The notes under the pieces are model-generated. The model was given only the letters and a program-made list of their open reading frames with translations, was not told the origin of the DNA and did not search any database. A stretch of DNA of 13,195 bases from Bacteroidales bacterium (GTDB lineage Bacteria > Bacteroidota > Bacteroidia > Bacteroidales > Paludibacteraceae): the NCBI GenBank assembly GCA_900767595.1, contig CAAFZS010000082.1, positions 1-13,195 on the forward strand, in the 5' to 3' direction. This document shows, one piece after another, positions 7,288-12,899 of this stretch; within the stretch, counting starts at the first letter, position 1; every line of letters begins with the position of its first letter. The translations under genes were made by a program, and so were the position numbers.

Positions 7288-10200
7288 TATCTGCGTCTTC
7301 CAAAGATGTCAAAGATATTTTCCTTGACTTGAATCAAGAGTTGATTGTTTTCAAGATACTTACGACTGCTACTCTTTGAAGAAAGGGGCTTTAATGCTAC
7401 AACCGGATCCTCTTTTCCGTCGCATTTCTCGTTCTCAACGGCTTTGCGACAATCGGCATTCCAGAGATAGCACATCGATTCGGTGAAATAGATATCTTGG
7501 GTCTGCGTCTTGTTACTGCCGATATTGAAAATCACATAAATATCTTTAATTTCCTCCGGGAAGGTGAAAGTATAGACACTATCCAACATCTTCGTTTCCT
7601 CGTTCATTTGTGTCTTAAAGTCCGTCCATTTCATACCCGGCCAAACCGTATTCTTTTTGTCCCCGTTCAGAGGATAAGCGGTATCTTTATTTTTCGTTCC
7701 CACTTTGACACGAGTAAAGGCGTACAGACAAACCTCCGGCCAATCGTGTGGTTTGATAAAACGAACCGTCATCGCACCTTGCTGCGGTGCTTTATATGTA
7801 TATTTGCATGTCTTAATCTCGGTTTGCTGCTTCGAACCAAGGTCAAAAGCATAAGCCTTCAGCGTGCAACTCTCCTTAACAACGATTCGAACCGTATCCA
7901 TACCCGGGGTGGCACAAGAAGCCGGATCGGAACCATCGGTAGAGTAATAAATCGATGCACCTTCTTTACCTACTACCGTTAACAAAATCTCTTGTCCTTC
8001 TTCTTTGCTGCGGAAGATACCGGACGCAGGACTGACTTCCAAGTCAAAGTCGGGATCCAATGGTTGAGGATCCTCAATCAATAACTCGTGTTTATCTTCG
8101 GCTTCAAACCCTGCTTCCCACTCGTAATAAACATCGTAATCGGTTTTTAAGTCGTTGGAACGGACATTGAGCTTACCGCATTCGTCACCCGAACTGATGC
8201 AGAAATGAACCGTATCCATCGAAGCATCAAACTCATACATATACCATCCTTCGCTGTTGCGATAGATACGCTGTCCCGGATAAGCTCCCAATAGGTTCGT
8301 AGAGGTGGCGGCACCGGTACTATCTACCCCGGGCTCCCAAGCGTAGATATATACTCCATCCCATTCTTCCGGCTTGTCGAAATGTACACGAATACCGCGT
8401 GGTAACGGCTCGCGATAGGTGTAAGTAAATGTATACTCTTTAGACGAAACACCTTCGTTTACCGCAATGGCTTTCACCACCGTCGTTGTGTTGAAATGCA
8501 ACGGCTCGGTATAAACGTTCGAAGCCGTTGTCGGGGTCGAACCGTCGGTTGTGTAATAAATAACCGGTGTACCCGTACCGCCCTTCGTGGTCATCTCTAC
8601 CTCAATACCTGCCTCTCTATCTTCAAAACTGCGATCCGGCGTAGCAATGATACGACTCGCTACCGCATTCGTGTGGGTTACCCAGATAGCATACAGATTA
8701 CCTGAAGCCAATTTCTCATAACCATTATCTTTTAACCAAGAGGTACTGCCTTCGCTCTTTTGAATTGTCTTATCACCCACGGTAATAATCAAATAACCGT
8801 TCTTACCTACTACCGTCGCTTTGTATCCGTTATCACTAGACTCTTCTTCCTTAACTTCGCTCTCGCTATGCACACCCGCTACACGACGGGCATTAATCAT
8901 TGCGTCAATCTCTTTTTGATATTTAACCCAGTGAGGATAGAATACGCACGGCACACCCGGCATGGAGAGCAACCAAGCATTCGCTATCAACAAGCGGTCT
9001 TTCATATCGTCAGTCATCGATTTACCAAAACCGCCAAACTCATTATTGTCCCTGAGGAACGTGTCGTGGTTGTCAATAAACGTGACCGCATTGCGTTGAT
9101 AACCTTCATGAATCAATCCGGCTCCGTCACCCCAGTCTTGTTTACCTCCGAGGACGAGGTGATCGTAATGCCAACCGGCAATACCATTATTGAAAGTGTA
9201 GTATTTATTTTGGAAATCAAAAGCGGCTATATCCTTCTTACCGTCTTCAATATGCTGTTTAATGTCATTGTTTCCTTTCCAACACTCCATCACCGCAAAC
9301 TCCGGATGCGAGGCTTGGTTGTAGTTCCACATATGCCAGTTATTAAAACCATCCCCCTTATCGTAACGCCAACCATCATAACCAATCACGTTCTTCATCC
9401 ATTGCAGATAAGCCTTGAACATCTCTTGTACTTTCGGCATATCGTGACTCCAGTCGCGGGCAGCTTCCCAGTTCTCTCCGTCGTCTGGATTACCCGTTGC
9501 CGTTCCCCAACACTTACCGGCTAATGTGTCGGCTTTATATTCGGGCCAGTTCATCTCATCGGTGTTGCAAATCCAACTGCCATCGGGTGCAAATGTACCA
9601 TATTCAGCAAAGTTCTGTACCGAGAAATCGCACCAACTACCCATCGCTTCAATATGGTTGATGACGATATCCGCAATCACCTTCGTTCCTGAGTTATGCA
9701 GTCTTCGAATCAACTCCTGCAATTCCGCACGCGTGCCCCAATCGGAGTTTTGGTTCGAGAATTGTCTGGGGTGATAACCGGTACCTGCTGCCAAAGCCGA
9801 AGGCGGTAACCAAATCATATCAAAACTGGCACCAATCTGACCGGCTTTCTCTTGAAGCGTCGTCCAACGGGTATCGCCGTAGGTCTGTGTTCCGGCATGA
9901 GCCGAATCCACTTCGTAAGAGTCGTAGAAGAACCCTTGCAACATAATATCCGTGCATTGAGCAGGAACAGAACCTGTCCAAACCTTATCAAACGGAACGG
10001 AAGAAACAAGGGTGATAACGCCATTAGCAAATGTAATCGCGATATCCGCAGGCTGACTAATCTTAAAGCAGACATTGTTATCTCCATCCGCGGAGTACCC
10101 GTTTGTACTCTTGGCTGCATCTACCTTGTCGGCACCCCAACTCCTGTTCCACGTCCCATCGGTAATCTTAAACTTATATTCCCCTACGGGGAGAGCGGTA

Positions 10201-10685
10201 TAGGCAATGCTGCCATCTGTCAAAGGACAGTCGCTTTCGTTCCATGCTAAACCGCAGCACCAAGGATTGTCCTCGACCCCATTACCGGCAATGCAAGGCG
10301 TGAACGAACAGATATCTTGCGGAGTAGCATTGCCACTGCCTTTACCGATATAGAGCTGGTCGGCTTGGTATTTGAGCTTAATGTAGAAGTCGTAAACACC
10401 CGTTGTTGAACAGGAGTAAGATGAACCGTTTTTAGTAAATGCCTTATCTGAGGCGGCGTCTAAATCTACCGCCCACTTACTGCCATTCGAATCGTCGTAA
10501 AGACACAATACGTCGCCACTATTCAGATGCAGACCCAAGCACATATATTCTTGGAAAGAGGGGTCGCCCGGACTAGGGTTCTGTGTGCCGGCATAATACT
10601 GACAGTCATTAACTAAGATTCCAAATCCTGCCCAAGCATTAAAACTCAAAGCCGCTAAGGCAATAACAAAAAGAAGTTTTTTCAT
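7287..10685 (-). CDS. Large secreted alpha-amylase with duplicated Fn3-associated/CBM26 modules
   Basis: First gene of the amylase operon, 1132 residues, an exported starch-degrading enzyme. Order of parts: signal peptide 1-19 (cleavage AWA-GFG); unrecognised beta region to ~140; a pullulanase-type early-set domain ~143-232 (EYKFKITDGTWNRSWG); GH13 catalytic domain ~244-600; C-terminal beta domain to ~675; Fn3-associated/chitobiase-C-like domain ~678-762 (YYTTDGSTPT); CBM26 ~763-860 (VYIYAWEPG, AYPGQR); second Fn3-associated domain ~878-963 (YYSTDGSDP); second CBM26 ~971-1080 (HDWPEVCLYAF, VWPGMKW); tail 1109-1132. Catalytic regions: DIVINH (339-344), GWRYDKGDGF with D442, VMECWKG with E467, FIDNHDT with D541. 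The region II segment after the nucleophile reads KGDG, without the lysine usual at +3, which may alter substrate contacts. It has a clear Bacteroidetes promoter 66 bp upstream of its start. Confidence 0.95.
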   Translation of the reverse strand: MKKLLFVIALAALSFNAWAGFGILVNDCQYYAGTQNPSPGDPSFQEYMCLGLHLNSGDVLCLYDDSNGSKWAVDLDAASDKAFTKNGSSYSCSTTGVYDFYIKLKYQADQLYIGKGSGNATPQDICSFTPCIAGNGVEDNPWCCGLAWNESDCPLTDGSIAYTALPVGEYKFKITDGTWNRSWGADKVDAAKSTNGYSADGDNNVCFKISQPADIAITFANGVITLVSSVPFDKVWTGSVPAQCTDIMLQGFFYDSYEVDSAHAGTQTYGDTRWTTLQEKAGQIGASFDMIWLPPSALAAGTGYHPRQFSNQNSDWGTRAELQELIRRLHNSGTKVIADIVINHIEAMGSWCDFSVQNFAEYGTFAPDGSWICNTDEMNWPEYKADTLAGKCWGTATGNPDDGENWEAARDWSHDMPKVQEMFKAYLQWMKNVIGYDGWRYDKGDGFNNWHMWNYNQASHPEFAVMECWKGNNDIKQHIEDGKKDIAAFDFQNKYYTFNNGIAGWHYDHLVLGGKQDWGDGAGLIHEGYQRNAVTFIDNHDTFLRDNNEFGGFGKSMTDDMKDRLLIANAWLLSMPGVPCVFYPHWVKYQKEIDAMINARRVAGVHSESEVKEEESSDNGYKATVVGKNGYLIITVGDKTIQKSEGSTSWLKDNGYEKLASGNLYAIWVTHTNAVASRIIATPDRSFEDREAGIEVEMTTKGGTGTPVIYYTTDGSTPTTASNVYTEPLHFNTTTVVKAIAVNEGVSSKEYTFTYTYREPLPRGIRVHFDKPEEWDGVYIYAWEPGVDSTGAATSTNLLGAYPGQRIYRNSEGWYMYEFDASMDTVHFCISSGDECGKLNVRSNDLKTDYDVYYEWEAGFEAEDKHELLIEDPQPLDPDFDLEVSPASGIFRSKEEGQEILLTVVGKEGASIYYSTDGSDPASCATPGMDTVRIVVKESCTLKAYAFDLGSKQQTEIKTCKYTYKAPQQGAMTVRFIKPHDWPEVCLYAFTRVKVGTKNKDTAYPLNGDKKNTVWPGMKWTDFKTQMNEETKMLDSVYTFTFPEEIKDIYVIFNIGSNKTQTQDIYFTESMCYLWNADCRKAVENEKCDGKEDPVVALKPLSSKSSSRKYLENNQLLIQVKENIFDIFGRRR

Positions 10686-10725
10686 ACTATTAATCTATTT
10701 ATTTATTAATTTTACAAGCCTATTT

Positions 10726-10743
10726 TTTGTATATTAATACAAA
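10726..10743. promoter_or_regulatory. Dyad at the expected transcription start of the amylase operon
   Basis: TTTGTAT (10726-10732) and ATACAAA (10737-10743) are perfect inverted copies around ATTA. Reading leftwards from the promoter, the dyad begins within a few bases of the expected transcript start (near 10744-10747). It could be an operator for an unlinked starch regulator, or a hairpin at the 5' end of the mRNA. The symmetry is seen; the function is inference, and AT-rich dyads also arise by chance. Confidence 0.4.
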
Positions 10744-10750
10744 TTCCGTG

Positions 10751-10782
10751 CAAAGGTACGAAAAAAAAATGGAATATGCAAA
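10751..10782 (-). promoter_or_regulatory. Bacteroidetes-type promoter of the amylase operon
   Basis: On the - strand TTTG (10782-10779) is followed after exactly 20 bp by TACCTTTG (10758-10751), matching the phylum consensus TTTG - ~20 - TAnnTTTG for the primary sigma factor. The expected start of transcription is about 10744-10747, giving a ~60-base leader before the first amylase start at 10685. The leader is AT-rich and has no Shine-Dalgarno sequence. The -33 box falls in the loop of the trmO terminator. Confidence 0.82.
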
Positions 10783-10791
10783 TTTATTCCA
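10761..10791 (-). terminator. Terminator of trmO, overlapping the amylase promoter
   Basis: On the - strand TGGAATA (10791-10785) pairs with TATTCCA (10776-10770) across an eight-base loop, and nine T's follow (10769-10761). It lies 21 bases after the trmO stop codon. On the + strand the same stem is followed by C and six T's, so it may also work that way. Stem and T-run occupy the spacer of the amylase promoter. Confidence 0.75.
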
Positions 10792-10808
10792 CTTTTTTAA
10801 CCAAAAAT

Positions 10809-10871
10809 ACTCTAAACTCTACACTCTACACTCTCCACTTTCACCACATCCCCTTCTACTCTAAACTCTAC
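10809..10871. repeat. Heptamer array (ACTCTAC-type) forming the 3' end of trmO
   Basis: Four units in a row (10809-10836): ACTCTAA, ACTCTAC, ACTCTAC, ACTCTCC. Two further clean units, ACTCTAA and ACTCTAC, follow at 10858-10871, after 21 bases (three unit lengths) of decayed sequence, so all nine positions are in phase. On the coding (-) strand the array encodes about the last 19 residues of TrmO (213-231) and supplies its TAG stop. Confidence 0.75.
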
Positions 10872-11507
10872 GTGCCACCCCGCATAATCCAGTTTATATA
10901 CCCGCTCAGGATCCTCCTGATACCCGGGTCTCGGGTCTTGGCTCAAAATCTCCTCTATTTGGGTGTAGGGGAGTAGAGGGGTAGAGGAGTAGGGTTTTAA
11001 CCATTGCACCTTAAGCCGATAGTCTTTATGCTCTTCTCCGAACCCGTTTCTTGCCTCTGGATGACAATCGGAATAAGTCAGATACGGTTTGATGTCGTAA
11101 ATCGGGGTCCCATCCATCAAGTCTGCTCCACGCACGACTAGCACCATTCCCTCGGCGGTTTTCTCTATGCGAATCAGTTCAACAGAGGTGAGTCCGATGG
11201 GGTTGGGACGGAAAGGCGACCTCGTCGCAAACACTCCCATCCGTGTGTTCCCTCCTAACCTCGGTGGCCGCACCGTCGCCTTCCATTGCCTTTCAGCCGA
11301 AGGCGGTCTTTCAGCGTAGCGGTCGCTGAACTCCCATAGCAGCCATAAATGAGAGTACCCCTCAATGCCGCGCAAGAGATTCCCGTCGCGAAAGGCGGGC
11401 TCAAATACGATACGCGTCTCTATTTGGGAGTCAGGACGGGATTGGCGAGGAATGCCGAATTTGTCCGAAAATCCGTTGTGTGCGATGGCAATAACCTGTA
11501 AATTCAT
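10812..11507 (-). CDS. trmO: tRNA (N6-threonylcarbamoyladenosine37-N6)-methyltransferase TrmO
   Basis: TrmO (YaeB/TsaA, UPF0066 family) uses SAM to methylate t6A37 of certain tRNAs, notably tRNA-Thr. Family signatures are all present: IPRQS near the N-terminus, IEGYSHLWLLWEFSD, then VRPPRLGGNTRMGVFATR and SPFRPNPIGLTSVEL, GADLMDGTPIYDIKPYL, and near the C-terminus SQDPRPGYQEDPERVY. I chose ATG at 11507 (231 residues, MNLQVIAIAHNGF), because the upstream in-frame start is a TTG inside a homopolymer stretch. The region before SQDPRP is shorter than in relatives I remember and contains an octamer-coded segment (residues ~171-181, YSSTPLLPY). The last ~19 residues are coded by a heptamer array. 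It is divergent from tRNA-Phe and upstream of the amylase operon, and is stopped by the terminator at 10761-10791. No clear promoter of its own is visible. Confidence 0.92.
   Translation of the reverse strand: MNLQVIAIAHNGFSDKFGIPRQSRPDSQIETRIVFEPAFRDGNLLRGIEGYSHLWLLWEFSDRYAERPPSAERQWKATVRPPRLGGNTRMGVFATRSPFRPNPIGLTSVELIRIEKTAEGMVLVVRGADLMDGTPIYDIKPYLTYSDCHPEARNGFGEEHKDYRLKVQWLKPYSSTPLLPYTQIEEILSQDPRPGYQEDPERVYKLDYAGWHVEFRVEGDVVKVESVECRV
10965..10996. repeat. Octamer array (GTAGAGGR) within trmO
   Basis: Four successive 8-base units on the + strand: GTAGGGGA, GTAGAGGG, GTAGAGGA, GTAGGGTT. On the coding strand the core reads CTCTAC or CCCTAC, as in the heptamer arrays nearby but with one more base per unit. 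It encodes roughly PYSSTPLLPYT in TrmO and does not disrupt the frame. Confidence 0.65.
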
Positions 11508-11545
11508 GAAAAAAAACGATTTTTTTGTATTTTTTTGCAAAAAAA

Positions 11546-11577
11546 TTTGTGTATATCAAAAAAATGTAGTACTTTTG
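11546..11577 (+). promoter_or_regulatory. Bacteroidetes-type promoter of tRNA-Phe
   Basis: TTTG (11546-11549), 20 bp, then TACTTTTG (11570-11577) followed by C. Transcription should start near 11582, about 32 bases before the mature tRNA-Phe. The spacing equals that of the other two promoters in this window. Confidence 0.85.
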
Positions 11578-11583
11578 CACCCG

Positions 11584-11614
11584 CTTTCGCTCAAAACGGG
11601 CGATTTTGCGAAAG
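11584..11614 (+). other. Leader hairpin before tRNA-Phe
   Basis: CTTTCGC (11584-11590) pairs with GCGAAAG (11608-11614). After a two-base bulge, AAAA (11593-11596) pairs with TTTT (11604-11607). The hairpin spans almost the whole expected 5' leader and its last base is G1 of the tRNA, so it competes with the acceptor end and may influence RNase P processing. The pairing is seen; the role is inferred. Confidence 0.45.
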
Positions 11615-11686
11615 GTACCTTAGCTCAGGTGGTAGAGCAATGGACTGAAAATCCATGTGTCCTTGGTTCAACTCCAAGAGGTACCA
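11614..11686 (+). tRNA. tRNA-Phe (anticodon GAA)
   Basis: Complete 73-base cloverleaf. Acceptor GGTACCT pairs with AGGTACC, discriminator A at 11686. D-stem GCTC/GAGC. Anticodon stem ATGGA/TCCAT around loop CTGAAAA, with GAA at 11647-11649. Variable loop GTGTC. T-stem CTTGG/CCAAG around TTCAACT. CCA is not encoded. It has its own promoter upstream and a terminator three bases downstream, so it is a single-gene transcription unit. Confidence 0.98.
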
Positions 11687-11688
11687 CG

Positions 11689-11722
11689 AAGGAGTTCGAC
11701 TGCAAAGGAGAACTCCTTTTTT
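11689..11722 (+). terminator. Intrinsic terminator of tRNA-Phe
   Basis: AAGGAGTTC (11689-11697) pairs with GAACTCCTT (11710-11718) across a 12-base loop, followed by continuous T's (11717-11722). It begins two bases after the tRNA discriminator. Confidence 0.85.
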
Positions 11723-11736
11723 GTACCACAGCAAAC

Positions 11737-11765
11737 AAAAAGTTCGGCATTGCCGAACTTTTTTT
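11737..11765 (-). terminator. Bidirectional terminator between trxB and tRNA-Phe
   Basis: AAAAAGTTCGGC (11737-11748) pairs with GCCGAACTTTTT (11752-11763) around a three-base loop. T-runs follow on both strands. On the - strand it directly follows the trxB stop codon (11764-11766). On the + strand it backs up the tRNA-Phe terminator. Confidence 0.88.
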
Positions 11766-12747
11766 ATTGTTGTAGATACCTGTCCGCTTCAATAACCGCC
11801 TTGCACCCGCTACCTGCCGCTACGATAGCTTGACGGTAATGCGGATCAGCACAGTCGCCTGCGGCGAAAACACCCGGTACATTCGTGGCTTGGCTGTCGC
11901 CCTTTACCACGATATAGCCTTCCTCGTTGAGTTCGATATAGTCTTTGAATAAGTCGGTGTTCGGCTTGTGTCCAATCGCCAAGAAGAACCCGTTGATAGC
12001 AATATGCCGTATCTCTTCCTCGGGAGAGCCTTTCTTATAAATAAGGTCAGCCCCTTCTACGCGGTCCTCGCCCGTCAAACGTAAGGTGTTGTGCTCAAAC
12101 AGTACCTCAATCTTCGGGTTATTCATCACGCGGTCTTGCATAATCTTTGACGCACGTAGGAAAGGCTTACGCACAATCAGATACACTTTTTCGCAAAGAT
12201 TGCTTAGGTAGTTTGCCTCCTCACAAGCGGTGTCACCACCACCTACGACAGCCACGGTTTTCTTGCGGTAGAAGAACCCATCGCACGTAGCGCACGCGCT
12301 CACGCCTTTTCCTTTATAATCTTGTTCGGACTGAATGCCTAAGAACTTCGCACTCGCTCCCGTAGCAATAATCACCGTTTCTGCCTCATACTCGTCCTTA
12401 TCCTCCACGGTAATATAGTGTAGAGTGGAGAGTTTAGAGTTTAGAGTAGCCGTCTCGTTCAATAGTTTAGAGTTGACCGGCACTCCCAATTTTACCGAGG
12501 TGACCGACCCGCTGACGAACTGTGTCCCAAACCGTTCGGCTTGGCGACGCATATCGTCCATCATTTGGAAGGGCTCAACGCCCTGAGGATAGCCGGGGAA
12601 GTTCTCTACTTCGGTGGTGATCATCAACTGACCTCCCGTCTGCGGACCCTCAATAAGGATGGGTTGCAGATTAGCGCGAGAGGCATAAATAGCGGCAGTA
12701 TATCCGGCAGGACCGGAGCCAATGATAAGACAATGTGTATGGGTCAT
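11764..12747 (-). CDS. trxB: Thioredoxin reductase (NADPH, FAD flavoprotein)
   Basis: TrxB reduces thioredoxin with NADPH through FAD and a redox-active disulfide, in the cytosol. I chose ATG at 12747 (327 residues, MTHTHCLIIGSGPAGYTA). An earlier in-frame ATG at 12774 lies within the tRNA-Ala gene and is not credible. Seen: FAD-binding GSGPAGYTAAIYASRA (from residue 10), GGQLM, ATGASAKFLG, redox motif CATC (C152, C155), NADPH-binding VVGGGDTACEEA, and the late FAD motif VPGVFAAGDCADPHYRQ. Compared with E. coli TrxB there are about 19 extra residues before the ATGAS motif; these (about 91-110) are encoded by a heptamer repeat. The insertion is at a surface-type loop and the frame and active site are intact, so the enzyme is probably functional. 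It follows tRNA-Ala by 19 bases with no terminator between them. Confidence 0.96.
   Translation of the reverse strand: MTHTHCLIIGSGPAGYTAAIYASRANLQPILIEGPQTGGQLMITTEVENFPGYPQGVEPFQMMDDMRRQAERFGTQFVSGSVTSVKLGVPVNSKLLNETATLNSKLSTLHYITVEDKDEYEAETVIIATGASAKFLGIQSEQDYKGKGVSACATCDGFFYRKKTVAVVGGGDTACEEANYLSNLCEKVYLIVRKPFLRASKIMQDRVMNNPKIEVLFEHNTLRLTGEDRVEGADLIYKKGSPEEEIRHIAINGFFLAIGHKPNTDLFKDYIELNEEGYIVVKGDSQATNVPGVFAAGDCADPHYRQAIVAAGSGCKAVIEADRYLQQ
12418..12478. repeat. Heptamer repeat inserted in frame in trxB
   Basis: On the + strand GTGTAGA, GTGGAGA, GTTTAGA, GTTTAGA run without gaps at 12418-12445, followed by a decayed stretch (12446-12464) and another GTTTAGA at 12465-12471. These are the reverse complement of the ACTCTAC-type units at the 3' end of trmO. 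The coding strand reads LNSKLSTLH and a similar NSKLLN, replacing a short loop of normal TrxB. Confidence 0.75.
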
Positions 12748-12766
12748 AAAATCAGTGTAATAAGAG

Positions 12767-12839
12767 TGGAGCATAGGGGACTCGAACCCCTTACCTTGAC
12801 ATTGCGAACGTCACGCTCTACCAGATGAGCTAATACCCC
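12767..12839 (-). tRNA. tRNA-Ala (anticodon CGC)
   Basis: Complete 73-base cloverleaf on the - strand. Acceptor GGGGTAT pairs with ATGCTCC (with G-T pairs, including G3-U70, the alanine identity element), discriminator A. D-stem GCTC/GAGC. Anticodon stem TGACG/TGTCA around TTCGCAA, with the anticodon CGC at 12804-12806 on the + strand as GCG. T-stem AGGGG/CCCCT around TTCGAGT. CCA is not encoded. Promoter upstream, trxB 19 bases downstream. Confidence 0.97.
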
Positions 12840-12868
12840 TCGTTAGTGCTTTCTTTCGAAAAACACCG

Positions 12869-12899
12869 CAAAGGTACTGCTTTTTTTTGATATATGCAA
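12869..12899 (-). promoter_or_regulatory. Bacteroidetes-type promoter of tRNA-Ala and probably trxB
   Basis: On the - strand TTG (12899-12897) is followed after 20 bp by TACCTTTG (12876-12869). Transcription should start near 12863, about 24 bases before the tRNA. Since no promoter or terminator separates the tRNA from trxB, this is the likely promoter of both. Confidence 0.8.

Noticed and set aside
3078..10685. Full type IX secretion C-terminal domains on the amylases
   Set aside because: Type A/B domains are about 70-100 residues with a characteristic GxY-containing end; here only a ~24-residue tail is shared.
10809..10996. CRISPR array
   Set aside because: Units of 7-8 bp with no unique spacers and no cas genes; it is a minisatellite.
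11508..11540. Earlier TTG start of trmO
   Set aside because: It adds a low-complexity K/F-rich leader encoded by homopolymers; the ATG at 11507 gives the usual family start.
12748..12774. Earlier ATG of trxB at 12774
   Set aside because: The codon lies inside the acceptor stem of tRNA-Ala and adds nine residues before the normal TrxB N-terminus; ATG at 12747 fits the family.
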